Shown: positions 23,794-34,924, counted from the stretch's first letter. The stretch is DNA of 64,000 nt from CAWBJO01 sp963789175 (GCA_963789175.1 CAWBJO010000009.1:434001-498000); one strand, 5' to 3'. Numbers and translations are program-made. The notes: generated by a model from the letters alone, not told the origin.

Positions 23794-24722
23794 CGGGTCG
23801 AGCAGAACTCGCAGGTCACGGTGATGACGTCGCCTTCGCGCATGGCGTCGCGCTCCTCGGGCGAGAAGCCTTTGAGGAGCTCGGCGATCCGGTCGCGCGA
23901 ACAGGTGCAGTGGCGCCGCACGGCATGCGGCGGATAAACGGTGACGCCCTGCTCGTGGAAGAGCCGATAGAGAAGCGTCTGCGGCGTGATCGTCGGGTCG
24001 AGGAGCTCGTGATCCTCCACGGTGTCGCCGAGGATGCGCGCCTCGACCCAGCGGTTGTCCTCCTGGGGGCGAACGTCGAGGCCCGGCGGTGCATCGCCCG
24101 AGGACAGGCTCATCGGGCTCGAGGGACCGTCGGCGGGGAGATGCTGGATGAGAATTCCACCGGCGCGCCAGGCGTCCGGGGCATCGTGGCCCCTCCCCAT
24201 CATCGGGCCGGCGGCGAGCTTCACCTTGGTCGGGATCTGTTCGGAACGCAGGAAATACTCATGCGCCACCTCGCTCAGGCTCTGGCCCTGGAGCGGAACG
24301 ATCCCCTGATAGCGCTCCATCTCGGCGCCCTGGTCGACGGTCATGGCGAGATGGCCGTGGCCCATCAGCAGGCCGGGCGACAGCGGCGCCTCGTGGCCGA
24401 GCGCCTGGACGGCGTCGGAGTCGAAGCGCGCATAGCCGCGCATCTCGCCCGGCGTCGCATAGTCTGCGACGATCATGTCGACCGGGCCCTTGGAGCTCGT
24501 CTGGAGAATGAACTTGCCGTCGAACTTCAGCGAAGAGCCGAGCATCGCCGTGAGCGCGACGGCCTCGGCGAGCAGTTGCGACACCGCTTCCGGGTAGTCG
24601 TGGCGGTGCAGGATATCGTCGACCATCGGTCCGAGGCGCACGAGGCGGCCGCGCACACCCAGCGCCTTCACCTCGAAAGGCTGCACCAGATCGTCGGCCG
24701 GCAGCTGCATCTCATGTTCCAT
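23738..24722 (-). CDS. hslO: Hsp33 redox-regulated chaperone; 3' end disturbed, frame lacks its stop
   Basis: Hsp33 is a holdase activated by oxidation and unfolding of its C-terminal zinc domain. Visible: LVRLGPMVDDILHRHDYPEAV, GSSLKFDGKFILQTSSKGPVD, GHLAMTVDQG, and zinc cysteines CTCSRDR with CEFCSTRY (CxC...CxxC). The conserved part ends near 23765. As written the frame then continues antisense through argE to 23274 (482 codons). Deleting one base between 23741 and 23790 lets it stop at TAG 23740-23738, giving a normal 327 residues; the same deletion repairs argE. It heads toward argE from the argD-argF-hslO operon and overlaps argF by 11 bases at its start. Confidence 0.8.
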
Positions 24723-25656
24723 CGCGGGTGCGGGCCAGGCAAAAGGCCAAAATGCTCTTCTGGATATGGAGGCGGTTTTCGGCTTCGTCCAGTACCACGG
24801 ATTGCGGTCCGTCGATGACCTCGGCCGTCACCTCCTCGCCTCGATGGGCCGGCAGGCAGTGCATGAAGACCGCGTCGGGCTTCGCCTCGCGCATCAGCGA
24901 CTGGCTCACCTGATAGGGCTTGAGCAGGTTGTGGCGGTTGGCCGAGTCCGAAACGTTCATGGACATCCAGGTGTCGGTGACGACGCAGTCGGCGCCCTTG
25001 ACAGCGGCACGGGCATCGTCGGTCAGCACCAGGTCGACGGCGTTCCGCCTGGCCCAGTCCAGCACCTCGGGACGCGGCTGCAAGGACTTCGGGCTCGCCA
25101 CCCGCATGGCGAAGCCGAACTTGCCGGCCGCCTCGATCCACGAGTTGGTGACGTTGCAACTGTCGCCGCTCCAGGCGACGGTGAGGCCGGCGAGCCTGCC
25201 CTTATTCTCTTCGAGCGTCATCAGATCGGCCATCACCTGGCAGGGATGCGACAGGTCGGTCAGACCGTTGATCACAGGAATGGTCGCCTCGGCGGCGAGC
25301 TCGAGGAGATGCTGGTGGCTCGCAGCGCGCAGCACGATGCCGTCGACATAGCGAGACAGCACGCGCGATGTATCGGCGACGGTCTCGCCGCGGCCGAGCT
25401 GCAGGTCGTGGGCCGACAGGAACAGCGCCTCGCCGCCCATCTGGCGCATGGCGATGTCGAACGAGACGCGGGTGCGCGTCGACGGCCGCTCGAAGATCAT
25501 GGCGAGCACCCGCCCGGCCAACGGCCGATCGGGCTCGGGGGCGCCTTTCGGCGCATTGCGACGTGCGGTCTTCATGGCCCGGGCGCTCGAGATGATGCCT
25601 GCGAGACGCGCAGTGTCGAGTTCGGCGATCTCGAGAAAATGCCGGGGGGCGGGCAT
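24712..25656 (-). CDS. argF: ornithine carbamoyltransferase
   Basis: 314 residues from the ATG at 25656. Makes citrulline from ornithine and carbamoyl phosphate. All family signatures are present: carbamoyl-phosphate site FERPSTRTRVSF, NGLTDLSHPCQVMAD, DTWMSM (ornithine-binding region) and MHCLPAHRGEEV with the catalytic cysteine. Its start is 8 bases after argD's stop and its stop overlaps hslO, so argD-argF-hslO form one operon. The open frame continues upstream to 25860 within argD and that part is not real. Confidence 0.97.
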   Translation of the reverse strand: MPAPRHFLEIAELDTARLAGIISSARAMKTARRNAPKGAPEPDRPLAGRVLAMIFERPSTRTRVSFDIAMRQMGGEALFLSAHDLQLGRGETVADTSRVLSRYVDGIVLRAASHQHLLELAAEATIPVINGLTDLSHPCQVMADLMTLEENKGRLAGLTVAWSGDSCNVTNSWIEAAGKFGFAMRVASPKSLQPRPEVLDWARRNAVDLVLTDDARAAVKGADCVVTDTWMSMNVSDSANRHNLLKPYQVSQSLMREAKPDAVFMHCLPAHRGEEVTAEVIDGPQSVVLDEAENRLHIQKSILAFCLARTRDGT

Positions 25657-25664
25657 GGCAGGCG

Positions 25665-26861
25665 TCAGGCCGAGGCCCGGGCCGGCAGCGAGGCGGCGAG
25701 CGCGGCGCAGGCGCGCTCGAGGCGCGTCACGGCCTCGCCGATCTCGGCATCGGTGACGATGAGCGGCGGCAGGAGCCGCACGACGTTGTCGCCGGCGGCG
25801 ATGGCGAGGAGATGCTCGGCATGGCACGCCGCGATGAGTTCCGAATTGGGCACGCGGCACCGGATGCCCAGCATGAGGCCGGCGCCGCGCACCTCCGCGA
25901 CGATCTGAGGATAGCGATCGCCGAGGCGGGCGAGCCTATCCATGAGCAACGCGCCGCGGGCGCGGACCCGCTCAAGGAAGCCGTCGGCGAGAACGACGTC
26001 GAGGACGGCATTGCCGACCGCCATGGCGAGCGGATTGCCGCCGAAAGTCGAACCGTGCGCGCCGACACCCATGGCGCTCCCGACACGTTCGGTGGACAGG
26101 CAGGCACCCATGGGAAAACCCCCGCCTATTCCCTTGGCGATGGCCATGACGTCGGGCGAAATGCCCGCCCACTCGTGAGCGAAGAACCGACCGGTGCGGC
26201 CCATGCCGCACTGGACCTCGTCGAAGATGAGCAGCAGTCCGCGCTCGTCGCACAGCTCGCGCAGCATGCGCAGCCGAGCGTGCGGCACCGGGCGGATGCC
26301 GCCCTCGCCCTGGATGGGCTCGATCAGGATCGCCGCTGTGCGATCGGTGACGGCAGCCACGAGGGCGGAATCATCGTCGAACGGAACCTGGTCGAAGCCC
26401 TCGACGACGGGTGCGAAGCCCTCGAGGTACTTCGGCTGGCCGCCGGCGGCGATGGTCGCCAGGGTGCGGCCGTGAAACGCGCCTTCGAAGGTGACGATGC
26501 GATTCCGGTTCGGACGGCCGTTCGACCAATGATGTCGGCGCGCGATCTTGATGGCGCATTCGAGCGCCTCGGCACCGGAGTTGCCGAAGAAGACGGTGTC
26601 GGCGAAGGTGTGCTCCACCAGCCGGCGCGCCAGCTTCTCTTGATGGGGAATCTGATAGAGGTTGGAGGTGTGCCAAATCCGGCGCGCCTGATCCGTCAGA
26701 GCGGCGACGAGATGCGGATGCGCGTGACCGAGGATGGACACGGCGACGCCGGCGCCGAAATCGAGATAGGGCGTTCCATCGGCGGTGTAGACCCACACCC
26801 CGTCGCCGCGCTCGAACGCGAGGGCGGCACGATTGTACGTCGGCAGCAAGGGAGTGATCAT
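25665..26861 (-). CDS. argD: acetylornithine/succinyldiaminopimelate aminotransferase
   Basis: 398 residues, class III PLP aminotransferase. Transfers the amino group of glutamate to N-acetylglutamate semialdehyde in arginine synthesis. Motifs: NSGAEALECAIK, FEGAFHGRT, EPIQGEGGI, IFDEVQCGMGRTG, and the PLP lysine in AIAKGIGGGFPMGA, then HGSTFGGNPLA. First gene of the argD-argF-hslO operon. The 380-base gap upstream is shared with divergent gcrA. Full length, no oddities. Confidence 0.97.
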   Translation of the reverse strand: MITPLLPTYNRAALAFERGDGVWVYTADGTPYLDFGAGVAVSILGHAHPHLVAALTDQARRIWHTSNLYQIPHQEKLARRLVEHTFADTVFFGNSGAEALECAIKIARRHHWSNGRPNRNRIVTFEGAFHGRTLATIAAGGQPKYLEGFAPVVEGFDQVPFDDDSALVAAVTDRTAAILIEPIQGEGGIRPVPHARLRMLRELCDERGLLLIFDEVQCGMGRTGRFFAHEWAGISPDVMAIAKGIGGGFPMGACLSTERVGSAMGVGAHGSTFGGNPLAMAVGNAVLDVVLADGFLERVRARGALLMDRLARLGDRYPQIVAEVRGAGLMLGIRCRVPNSELIAACHAEHLLAIAAGDNVVRLLPPLIVTDAEIGEAVTRLERACAALAASLPARASA

Positions 26862-27241
26862 TGCGTCACTGCTCTAATGGTTCGGCGCTCAAAATCAACG
26901 CGCCGCCATGCGAGGCGGCGCCGAGGTTCATCATGCGTGCTTATATCGCCGAGATGATGAAAGGGCAATCGCACGCAAGTGATGCGAACGAGTCACATTG
27001 CGCACTGCAATGCGCCACTGAGTCAGAAGGTCGCATGGTCGGCCGATTCGTTCGCCTGTTAACCTTCGATCAACACGTGGCGCGGGGAACGAAGTTGGGG
27101 ACGAGGCGCCGGGGATCGTTGCGGCAAACTCAGGGCATGTTGTAGCGTCGAAGCCGCTAGACACAAGATATAGCACTACCAGTCAGTCGTTGATTATGGC
27201 CACGCGAGCGCTGCAGCTCAGCGAAAGAAGAGGGATTCCGG
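26862..27241. promoter_or_regulatory. 380-base intergenic region between argD and gcrA with four GANTC sites
   Basis: Divergent promoter region, AT-richer than the genes around it. Four CcrM-type GANTC sites occur (26990-26994, 27020-27024, 27045-27049, 27234-27238); with four fixed bases, one or two would be expected by chance. A CtrA-like box is listed separately. No clear -10/-35 pair and no open frame of interest was found. In Caulobacter gcrA transcription is controlled by CtrA, DnaA and promoter methylation. Confidence 0.55.
27059..27073. promoter_or_regulatory. CtrA-like box upstream of gcrA
   Basis: TTAA-N7-TCAA, one mismatch from the CtrA consensus TTAA-N7-TTAA, 168 bases before the gcrA start and next to a GANTC site at 27045-27049. 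Confidence 0.45.
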
Positions 27242-27793
27242 GTGACAACACTTTTAGAGCAGCCCCCCACCAACGACAAACTGTCCTGGACCGAAGACCG
27301 GGTCGAGCTTCTCAAGAAACTGTGGAACGAAGGATTGAGCGCCAGCCAGATCGCCGGCCGGCTCAGCCACGGCGTCACGCGCAACGCCGTCATCGGCAAG
27401 GTGCACCGGCTTGGCCTGTCGGGCCGCGTCACTCCGCAGCGTGCCGCACGGCCGCGGCCGCGCAAGACGCGCGAACCGTCCCATCCCGGCCGTCCGCTGC
27501 TCGCAACCATCGGCGCGAACGCGCTGAAGCCCATGCATCGGCCGGAGCCGGCCGTGCACACCGAGCCGGAACCGGAGCCGATCCGGCTCGTCGACATTCC
27601 GAAGGGCGAGCGGGTGAATATCCTCATGCTGTCCGACCGCACGTGCCGCTGGCCGGTCGGCGATCCGGGCACGGACGAGTTCTTCTTCTGCGGACATACG
27701 CCGAAGATGAGCGGCGGACCCTATTGCGACTATCATGCCCGGGTGGCCTACCAGCCGCTGCAGGACCGGCGGCGCCAGAAGATCGCGAGCTGA
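27242..27793 (+). CDS. gcrA: GcrA cell cycle regulator
   Basis: 183 residues with a GTG start at 27242 and AGAGGG 9 bases upstream. GcrA binds sigma-70 and, at CcrM-methylated promoters, activates cell-cycle genes in Alphaproteobacteria. The N-terminal DNA-binding part is classic (SWTEDRVELLKKLWNEGLSASQIAGRL, NAVIGKVHRLGLSGR), followed by a basic, proline-rich linker and the C-terminal sigma-binding domain (CRWPVGDPG, FFFCG, GGPYCDYHARVAYQ). Most homologues begin directly at MSWT; here the Met is replaced by Leu (CTG) and a 14-residue leader precedes it, so the start is slightly uncertain. Upstream GANTC and CtrA-like sites fit cell-cycle control. Confidence 0.95.
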   Translation: MTTLLEQPPTNDKLSWTEDRVELLKKLWNEGLSASQIAGRLSHGVTRNAVIGKVHRLGLSGRVTPQRAARPRPRKTREPSHPGRPLLATIGANALKPMHRPEPAVHTEPEPEPIRLVDIPKGERVNILMLSDRTCRWPVGDPGTDEFFFCGHTPKMSGGPYCDYHARVAYQPLQDRRRQKIAS

Positions 27794-27820
27794 AATCATC
27801 CAGCATTCAGAGGCTTTTAC

Positions 27821-27839
27821 GGCGGGTTCCGCACCCGCC
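27821..27839 (+). terminator. GC stem-loop after gcrA
   Basis: GGCGGGT-TCCGC-ACCCGCC, a 7-bp perfect stem 27 bases after the gcrA stop. No T-run follows, so it could act as an mRNA 3' stabiliser or a weak terminator. Confidence 0.4.
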
Positions 27840-27966
27840 ATGACAGCTCGCGGCACGCTGCCACAATTCTAAACAGAAGATGAACAAGGTGTTCAGCATG
27901 CATTGAATGCGGCTTGTGCATTCTCCTCGTCATCAGGGACAGGCCATCGAACAGATGGAGAGGACG

Positions 27967-28161
27967 ATGCTCAACAAGCTTGCAATCGGGGTTCTGGCGA
28001 CCGCCCTTCTGGCAGCCGGCGCCTACGCGCCGCATGCGCAGGAAACCACCGCAAACAGCTCCGCGACGAACATCACGATCGTCACCAAGAACCAGGCGTT
28101 CCCTCTCAAGGGCGCCCGCTCGATCGACGCCTGCGCCACGGCGATCTGCCAGGACGTGTGA
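27967..28161 (+). CDS. small secreted protein of unknown function
   Basis: 64 residues from the ATG at 27967, preceded by GGAGAGG about 6 bases upstream; an ATG at 27955 is in the same frame. The N-terminus is a clean signal peptide (LNKLAIGVLATALLAAGAYAPHA, probable cut after PHA), leaving about 40 residues with two cysteines (ACATAIC) near the C-terminus that could form a disulfide. No family recognised. It sits alone between gcrA and the convergent phoB gene, with stem-loops on both sides. Coding is supported by the ribosome site and the signal peptide only. Confidence 0.55.
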   Translation: MLNKLAIGVLATALLAAGAYAPHAQETTANSSATNITIVTKNQAFPLKGARSIDACATAICQDV

Positions 28162-28173
28162 TCCACAACCGAT

Positions 28174-28193
28174 CCGGTGCCCGACGGCACCGG
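28174..28193 (+). terminator. GC stem-loop after the small secreted gene
   Basis: CCGGTGCC-CGAC-GGCACCGG, perfect 8-bp stem with a 4-base loop, 12 bases after the stop codon. No T-run follows on the plus strand. It may also serve the end of the convergent phoB operon. Confidence 0.5.
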
Positions 28194-28296
28194 TAACCTG
28201 CCGGGAAGTCGCGGGAAATGGTTGGACGCGCCCCCTCTCACCAACCATCACCGCCTTCCCGGCGCCTCTTTAACCGCAATGTCCGAACAACGGAGC

Positions 28297-28995
28297 TCAG
28301 GCGGCGCCGAAGCGCTCGTCGAAGGCGTAGCCCATGCTGCGCACGGTCCGGATGGGATCGGCCTCGCGGCCGCGGGTCAGCGACTTGCGCAGGCGGCCGA
28401 CATGGACGTCGACGGTGCGCTCGTCGATGTAGATCTCCCGCCCCCACACGGCGTCGAGAAGCTGCGAGCGCGTGTAGACGCGGCCGGGCGACTGCATGAG
28501 ATGCTCGAGAAGGCGGAACTCGGTCGGCGACAGGTTGATGTCGCGCGTGCCGCGGGTGACGCGCCTGGTCCTGCGGTCGAGCGCCAGGTCGCCCAGCGCC
28601 AGCACCTCGGCCACCGCCTCGGGGTCGACGCGGCGCAGGATGGTGCGGATGCGGGCGAGCAGCTCGGGCACCGAGAAGGGCTTCACCACATAGTCGTCGG
28701 CGCCGGTGGCGAGGCCGCGGATGCGCTCGGCCTCCTCGCCGCGGGCGGTCAGCATGACGATGGGGATGTCGCGGGTCTCGGGCTTGGCCCTGAGCAGCCG
28801 GCACAGCTCGATGCCGGAGATGCCGGGCAGCATCCAGTCGAGGATGATGAGGTTCGGGTGCTCGTCGGCGATCATCATCGGCACGTCCTCGCCGGCGGTG
28901 GCGGCGAAGACCCGATAGCCCTCCGCCTCGAGATTGTACTTGAGGAGGATCTGCAGCGGCTCTTCGTCTTCGACGATGAGGATGGAGGCCGACAT
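28297..28995 (-). CDS. phoB: phosphate regulon response regulator PhoB
   Basis: 232 residues, OmpR-type response regulator. Receiver domain with acidic pocket (VEDEE), phospho-acceptor Asp53 in LILDWMLPG, and Lys105 in YVVKPFS; winged-helix DNA-binding domain with LSPTEFRLLEHLM, RSQLLDAVWG, ERTVDVHVGRLRK. Activates Pho-box promoters when phosphate is low. It is the last gene of phoR-pstSCAB-phoU-phoB, 4 bases after phoU, so it is likely autoactivated through the Pho box before pstS. Confidence 0.97.
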   Translation of the reverse strand: MSASILIVEDEEPLQILLKYNLEAEGYRVFAATAGEDVPMMIADEHPNLIILDWMLPGISGIELCRLLRAKPETRDIPIVMLTARGEEAERIRGLATGADDYVVKPFSVPELLARIRTILRRVDPEAVAEVLALGDLALDRRTRRVTRGTRDINLSPTEFRLLEHLMQSPGRVYTRSQLLDAVWGREIYIDERTVDVHVGRLRKSLTRGREADPIRTVRSMGYAFDERFGAA

Positions 28996-28999
28996 TGGA

Positions 29000-29713
29000 T
29001 CAGCGCCCCAGCGTCTCGAAGGGCGTGGTGCTGGTGTTGTCCTTCTTGGGCCGTTCGTCGCGCAGCGCCTTGCCGTGCACCAGGTAGTAGATGTTCTCGG
29101 CGATGTTGGTGGCGTGGTCGCCGATGCGCTCGATGTTCTTGGCGCCGAACAGAAGATGCGTGCACAGGCCGATGGTGCGCGGGTCCTCCATCATGTAGGT
29201 GAGCAGCTCGCGGAAGATCGAATTGTAGAGGGCATCTATCTCCTCGTCGCTGCGCCACACCTCGAGCGCCTTGTTGTCGTCGTGCTGGGCGAAGGCGTCG
29301 AGAACGTCCTTCAGCTGACCGAGCGCCAGCCGGCCCATGCGGGCGAGGCCCATCATGATGCGGCCGGGATGATCGTCCGATATGGCATGGGTGCGCTTGG
29401 CGATGTTCTTGGAAAGGTCGCCGATGCGCTCGAGGTCGGAGGCGACGCGGATCGAGACCATGATCTCGCGCAGGTCGAGAGCCATGGGCTGGCGCTTGGC
29501 GATGGTGAGGATCGCCTTCTCCTCGATGGCGAGCTCGAGCGCGTCGATCTTGTCGTCGGTGGCGATGATGCGGTCGGCGGCCTCGATATCGCGGCCGACG
29601 AGTGCGTCGATCGCCTTGCCCAGCTGGTCCTCAGCCAGGCCGCCCATCTGGGCGAGCATGGTGCGGAGAGCCGTCAGCTCCTCGTCGTACTTCTTGACCG
29701 TATGTTCGTTCAT
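29000..29713 (-). CDS. phoU: phosphate signalling protein PhoU
   Basis: 237 residues with two three-helix PhoU repeats (AIEEKAILTIAKRQPMALDLREIMVSIRVASDLERIGD and, in the second half, LLTYMMEDPRTIGLCTHLL, AKNIERIGDHATNIAE); only short pieces of these are diagnostic (DLERIGD, NIERIGDHATN). PhoU links the Pst transporter to PhoR and shuts the Pho response off when phosphate is plentiful. Between pstB (19-base gap) and phoB (4-base gap) in the operon. Confidence 0.97.
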   Translation of the reverse strand: MNEHTVKKYDEELTALRTMLAQMGGLAEDQLGKAIDALVGRDIEAADRIIATDDKIDALELAIEEKAILTIAKRQPMALDLREIMVSIRVASDLERIGDLSKNIAKRTHAISDDHPGRIMMGLARMGRLALGQLKDVLDAFAQHDDNKALEVWRSDEEIDALYNSIFRELLTYMMEDPRTIGLCTHLLFGAKNIERIGDHATNIAENIYYLVHGKALRDERPKKDNTSTTPFETLGR

Positions 29714-29732
29714 GCGATGGTCCTCCTCGCGG

Positions 29733-30548
<816 letters not shown>

Positions 30549-30571
30549 GATCTCTTCTCCGAAACTTTCTT

Positions 30572-32402
30572 CTACCATCGCCGCTGGAACCGGCTGCGCA
30601 GGACGATCGCCGCACCGTTCATGATGAACAGGAAGGCGAGAAGCACGATGATCGCCGCCGCCGTCTTGGCCTGGAAGGCGATCTCGGGCAGGTCCGACCA
30701 CAGGAAGATCTGCACCGGCAGCGCGGTCGCCGCATCGGTGAAGCCGCCCGGAACGTCGACGATGAAGGCGACCATGCCGATCATGAGGAGCGGCGCCGTC
30801 TCGCCCAGGGCGTGCGCCATTCCGATGATGGTCCCGGTCATGATGCCGGGAAGCGCCAGCGGCAGGACATGATGGAAGACGGCCTGCTGGTGCGAGGCGC
30901 CGACGCCGAGAGCCGCTTCCTTGATGGAGGGCGGCACGGCCTTGAGCGCGGCGCGGGCGGCAATGATGATGGTGGGCAGGACGAGGAGCGCGAGCACGAG
31001 GCCGCCGACGAGGGCGGCGGAGCGCGGCAGGCCGAAGGCGTTCAGGAACATCGCGAGGCCGAGAAGCCCGAACACGATCGAGGGCACGGCGGCGAGGTTG
31101 TTGATGTTGACCTCGATGAACTCGGTCAGCCGGTTCTTCTGGGCGAACTCCTCGAGGTAGATCGCTGCGCCGACGCCGATCGGAAGGCACAGGACGAGGG
31201 TCACGAAGAGCGTCAGCAGCGACCCGACGAGTGCGCCGCGGATGCCCGCCAGCTCGGGCTCGCGGCTGTCGCCGGCCGTGAAGAAGAGCCAGTTGAAATT
31301 GCTGGAGACGGCCCCCTCGCCGCGCAGCTTCTCGAGCCAGGCGATTTCCTTGTCGCCCGTCCGACGATCGGCCGCCGGCGTGTCGTAGGTCAGGATCCGC
31401 CAGGCTCCGGCGTCGGCCGGCGCCGACGAGGTCGGCGGGATGAGGGCTTCGCCCCTGGCGAGGGCTTCGCCGAGCTCGGCGACCTTGATGAGGCCGCCAT
31501 TGACGGCGATGAGCACGCTCAACGCATCGTCATCGAGAACTTCGTTGCCGGCGGACGAGGATGCCGAGCCCCGCAGGCTCCGCGCCTGCTCTTCGAGAGC
31601 GACGGCCTTCTGCTCGAGCGACGTGAAGTCGGCCTGGGTCCTGGTTGTACGCGCTTCCGCCGCGGCGATGGCGTCGGCATCCTGGCCGGCGCGGGCCGCG
31701 GCCAGGGCGGTCGCCGCCTCGGCGACGCGCTCACGGAGCCCTGCGAGTGGCGCCCGCAACCGCTGCGCCTCGCGCTCGAACGCTTGCGCCCGGGCGAGCA
31801 GCGCTTCCTTCACCTTCGCCAGGACCGGGGCGAAATCGCTCGCCGTCGAAGTCATCACATAGGTTTCCGCCTCGATGGCGAGGGACAGCCGGCCGGCCGG
31901 AGGGCGGGTGGAAATGGAGGTCTCGTGGCCCTTCAAGTAGAGATCGGCCTCGTCGGAAAGAAGCGCATCGGTCGTCACCGTCTGGCCGACCAGGTCCGGC
32001 CGGGCGACGACCTCGCGGCGCAGCGCATCGCCGGCGCCGCTCGACAACAGTCCGGTCACGAGCTTGCGGTCGGCCCGCGACGTCACGAAGGGAAGCTTGG
32101 CCAGGAGCGCGTCGCGAACGAGCTTCTGATAGTCGGCCTTGGCGAGCTCGGCCGGATCGCCGCTGCCCTGCGGGTCGACGGCATCGCGCGGCAGGGCCAC
32201 CTCGATGCGCAGCGCATGCTGCCAGAAGGCCGGCAGGCCCTGGCTCAGGATGTTGGCGAAGAGCACGATGAGGAACAGCGCGGCAACGGCAAGGCCGATG
32301 ATCCCGTAGGACTTGAAGCGGGTCTCGCTCCGATAGCGCCGCGCCAGGCGGGTGCGGGCGGCGGCGGAGCCGAATTCGATGCGACCACCCGGTGCAGCAA
32401 GG

Positions 32403-32410
<8 letters not shown>
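30572..32410 (-). CDS. pstA: phosphate ABC transporter permease PstA, with long coiled-coil insert
   Basis: 612 residues. The C-terminal half is a standard PstA permease (GALVGSLLTLFVTLVLCLPIGVGAAIYLEEFA, NINNLAAVPSIVFGLLGLA, AHALGETAPLLMIG). The N-terminal part has one membrane helix (IIGLAVAALFLIVLFANIL) and a DUF3333-type periplasmic domain (LPFVTSRADRKLVTGLLSSG). Between them, roughly residues 165-350, is an extra stretch with strong coiled-coil character (REAQRLRAPLAGLRERVAE, TSLEQKAVALEEQARSLRG) that I do not expect in PstA; usual long-form PstA is about 420-450 residues. Overlaps pstC by 8 bases. Confidence 0.92.
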
Positions 32411-33773
<1,363 letters not shown>

Positions 33774-33827
33774 GTCTGCTCCCTACTCCGCCGCCCGAAC
33801 GCGAGCGGCTCGTCTCCCGGACCGGCC

Positions 33828-33862
33828 GCGACCGGAAGCAGTTCGTCCGTGCTTCCGGTCGC
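33828..33862 (-). terminator. 13-bp stem-loop between pstS and pstC
   Basis: GCGACCGGAAGCA, 9-base loop, TGCTTCCGGTCGC: a perfect 13-bp stem starting 9 bases after the pstS stop. There is no T-run, so it is better read as an mRNA-stabilising or attenuating element that lets PstS be made in excess over the membrane subunits, as is common after binding-protein genes. Confidence 0.65.
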
Positions 33863-33871
33863 GAAACGTCG

Positions 33872-34924
33872 TTACTTCAGCGAGTCGACAGACATGGGCG
33901 TCATGGCCTTGACGCTCGCCGCCATCTTCTCGAACTGGTCATCCGGCAGCGGGACGAGGCCCTTCGTCGCGAGATAGCCGTCGTCGCCCAACGCCGCCGT
34001 CGAGGTGTATTCCTCGGCAAAGGAGTCGATGCCCGGCACGAGGCCGAGATGGGCCTTCTTGATGTAGACATACAGGGGACGGCCGCCTTCGTACTTGCCG
34101 GCGGCGATGTTCTCGAAGGTCGGATCGACGCCATCGAGCGCAACGCCGGTCAGCTGAGAGGCATTCTCCTCGAGGAAGGAGTAGCCGAAGACGCCGTAGG
34201 CGTTGGTGTTCGCCTCGAGCTTCTGGACGATGACGTTGTCGTTCTCGCCGGCCTCGACATAGGCGCCATCTTCGCGGATGGTCTTCCAGGCGGCTTCGAA
34301 GGCCTTCGGATCATCCTTCTTCAGAGCCTTCAGCGCCTCGATCTTGCTGGCGCCCTTCTCGAGGAAGAGCTCGTGGAGGGAATCGCGCGTGCCGGAGGTC
34401 GGCGGGGGTCCAAGAACCTCGATCTTGGCGGCCGGAAGCGACGGATCGATGTCCGACCAGTTCACATAGGGGTTGGGAACGAGCTTGCCGTCGGATCCCG
34501 GGACGTTCTTGGCAAGGGCGAGGAAGACCTGCTCGAGGGTGAGGTTCACCGCCGGCCCGCCCTTGGCATGGGCGATGGTCAGGCCGTCGAAGCCGATGGT
34601 CAGCTCGACGATCTCGTTGGCGCCGTTCTTGGCGCAATCCTCGAACTCCGCCTTCTTGATGCGGCGCGACGCATTGGTGATGTCGGGGAAGTCCTCACCG
34701 ACACCGGAGCAAAAGAGCTTCATGCCGCCGCCGGTACCGGTCGACTCGACGACCGGCGTCTTCATGCCGCTTTTCTTGCCGAACTGCTCGGCCACGGCCG
34801 TCGTGAACGGATAGACGGTCGAGGAACCTACGATGCGAATTTGGTCGCGCGCCTCGGCAACGCCGGCAGCGGCGAACAACATGGCGCCGAACGCGGCGCC
34901 GGTGACGAGAGCTGAAATCCTCAC
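33872..34924 (-). CDS. pstS: periplasmic phosphate-binding protein PstS
   Basis: 350 residues with a GTG start at 34924, chosen because AGGAGG lies 6 bases upstream and a proper signal peptide follows (VRISALVTGAAFGAMLFAAA...AEA). Phosphate-binding features: RIVGSSTVYPFTTAVAEQFG with the TGSST-like P-loop, ESTGTGGGMKLFCSG, NASRRIKKAE, GTRDSLHELF. Captures phosphate in the periplasm for PstCAB. Preceded by a Pho box and followed by a stem-loop. An ATG 27 codons further upstream has no ribosome site. Confidence 0.96.
   Translation of the reverse strand: MRISALVTGAAFGAMLFAAAGVAEARDQIRIVGSSTVYPFTTAVAEQFGKKSGMKTPVVESTGTGGGMKLFCSGVGEDFPDITNASRRIKKAEFEDCAKNGANEIVELTIGFDGLTIAHAKGGPAVNLTLEQVFLALAKNVPGSDGKLVPNPYVNWSDIDPSLPAAKIEVLGPPPTSGTRDSLHELFLEKGASKIEALKALKKDDPKAFEAAWKTIREDGAYVEAGENDNVIVQKLEANTNAYGVFGYSFLEENASQLTGVALDGVDPTFENIAAGKYEGGRPLYVYIKKAHLGLVPGIDSFAEEYTSTAALGDDGYLATKGLVPLPDDQFEKMAASVKAMTPMSVDSLK

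Noticed and set aside
22596..24818. A genuine 740-residue ArgE with a C-terminal extension
   Set aside because: The tail is exactly antisense to hslO, and a one-base change restores normal ends for both genes; kept only as a finding to check.
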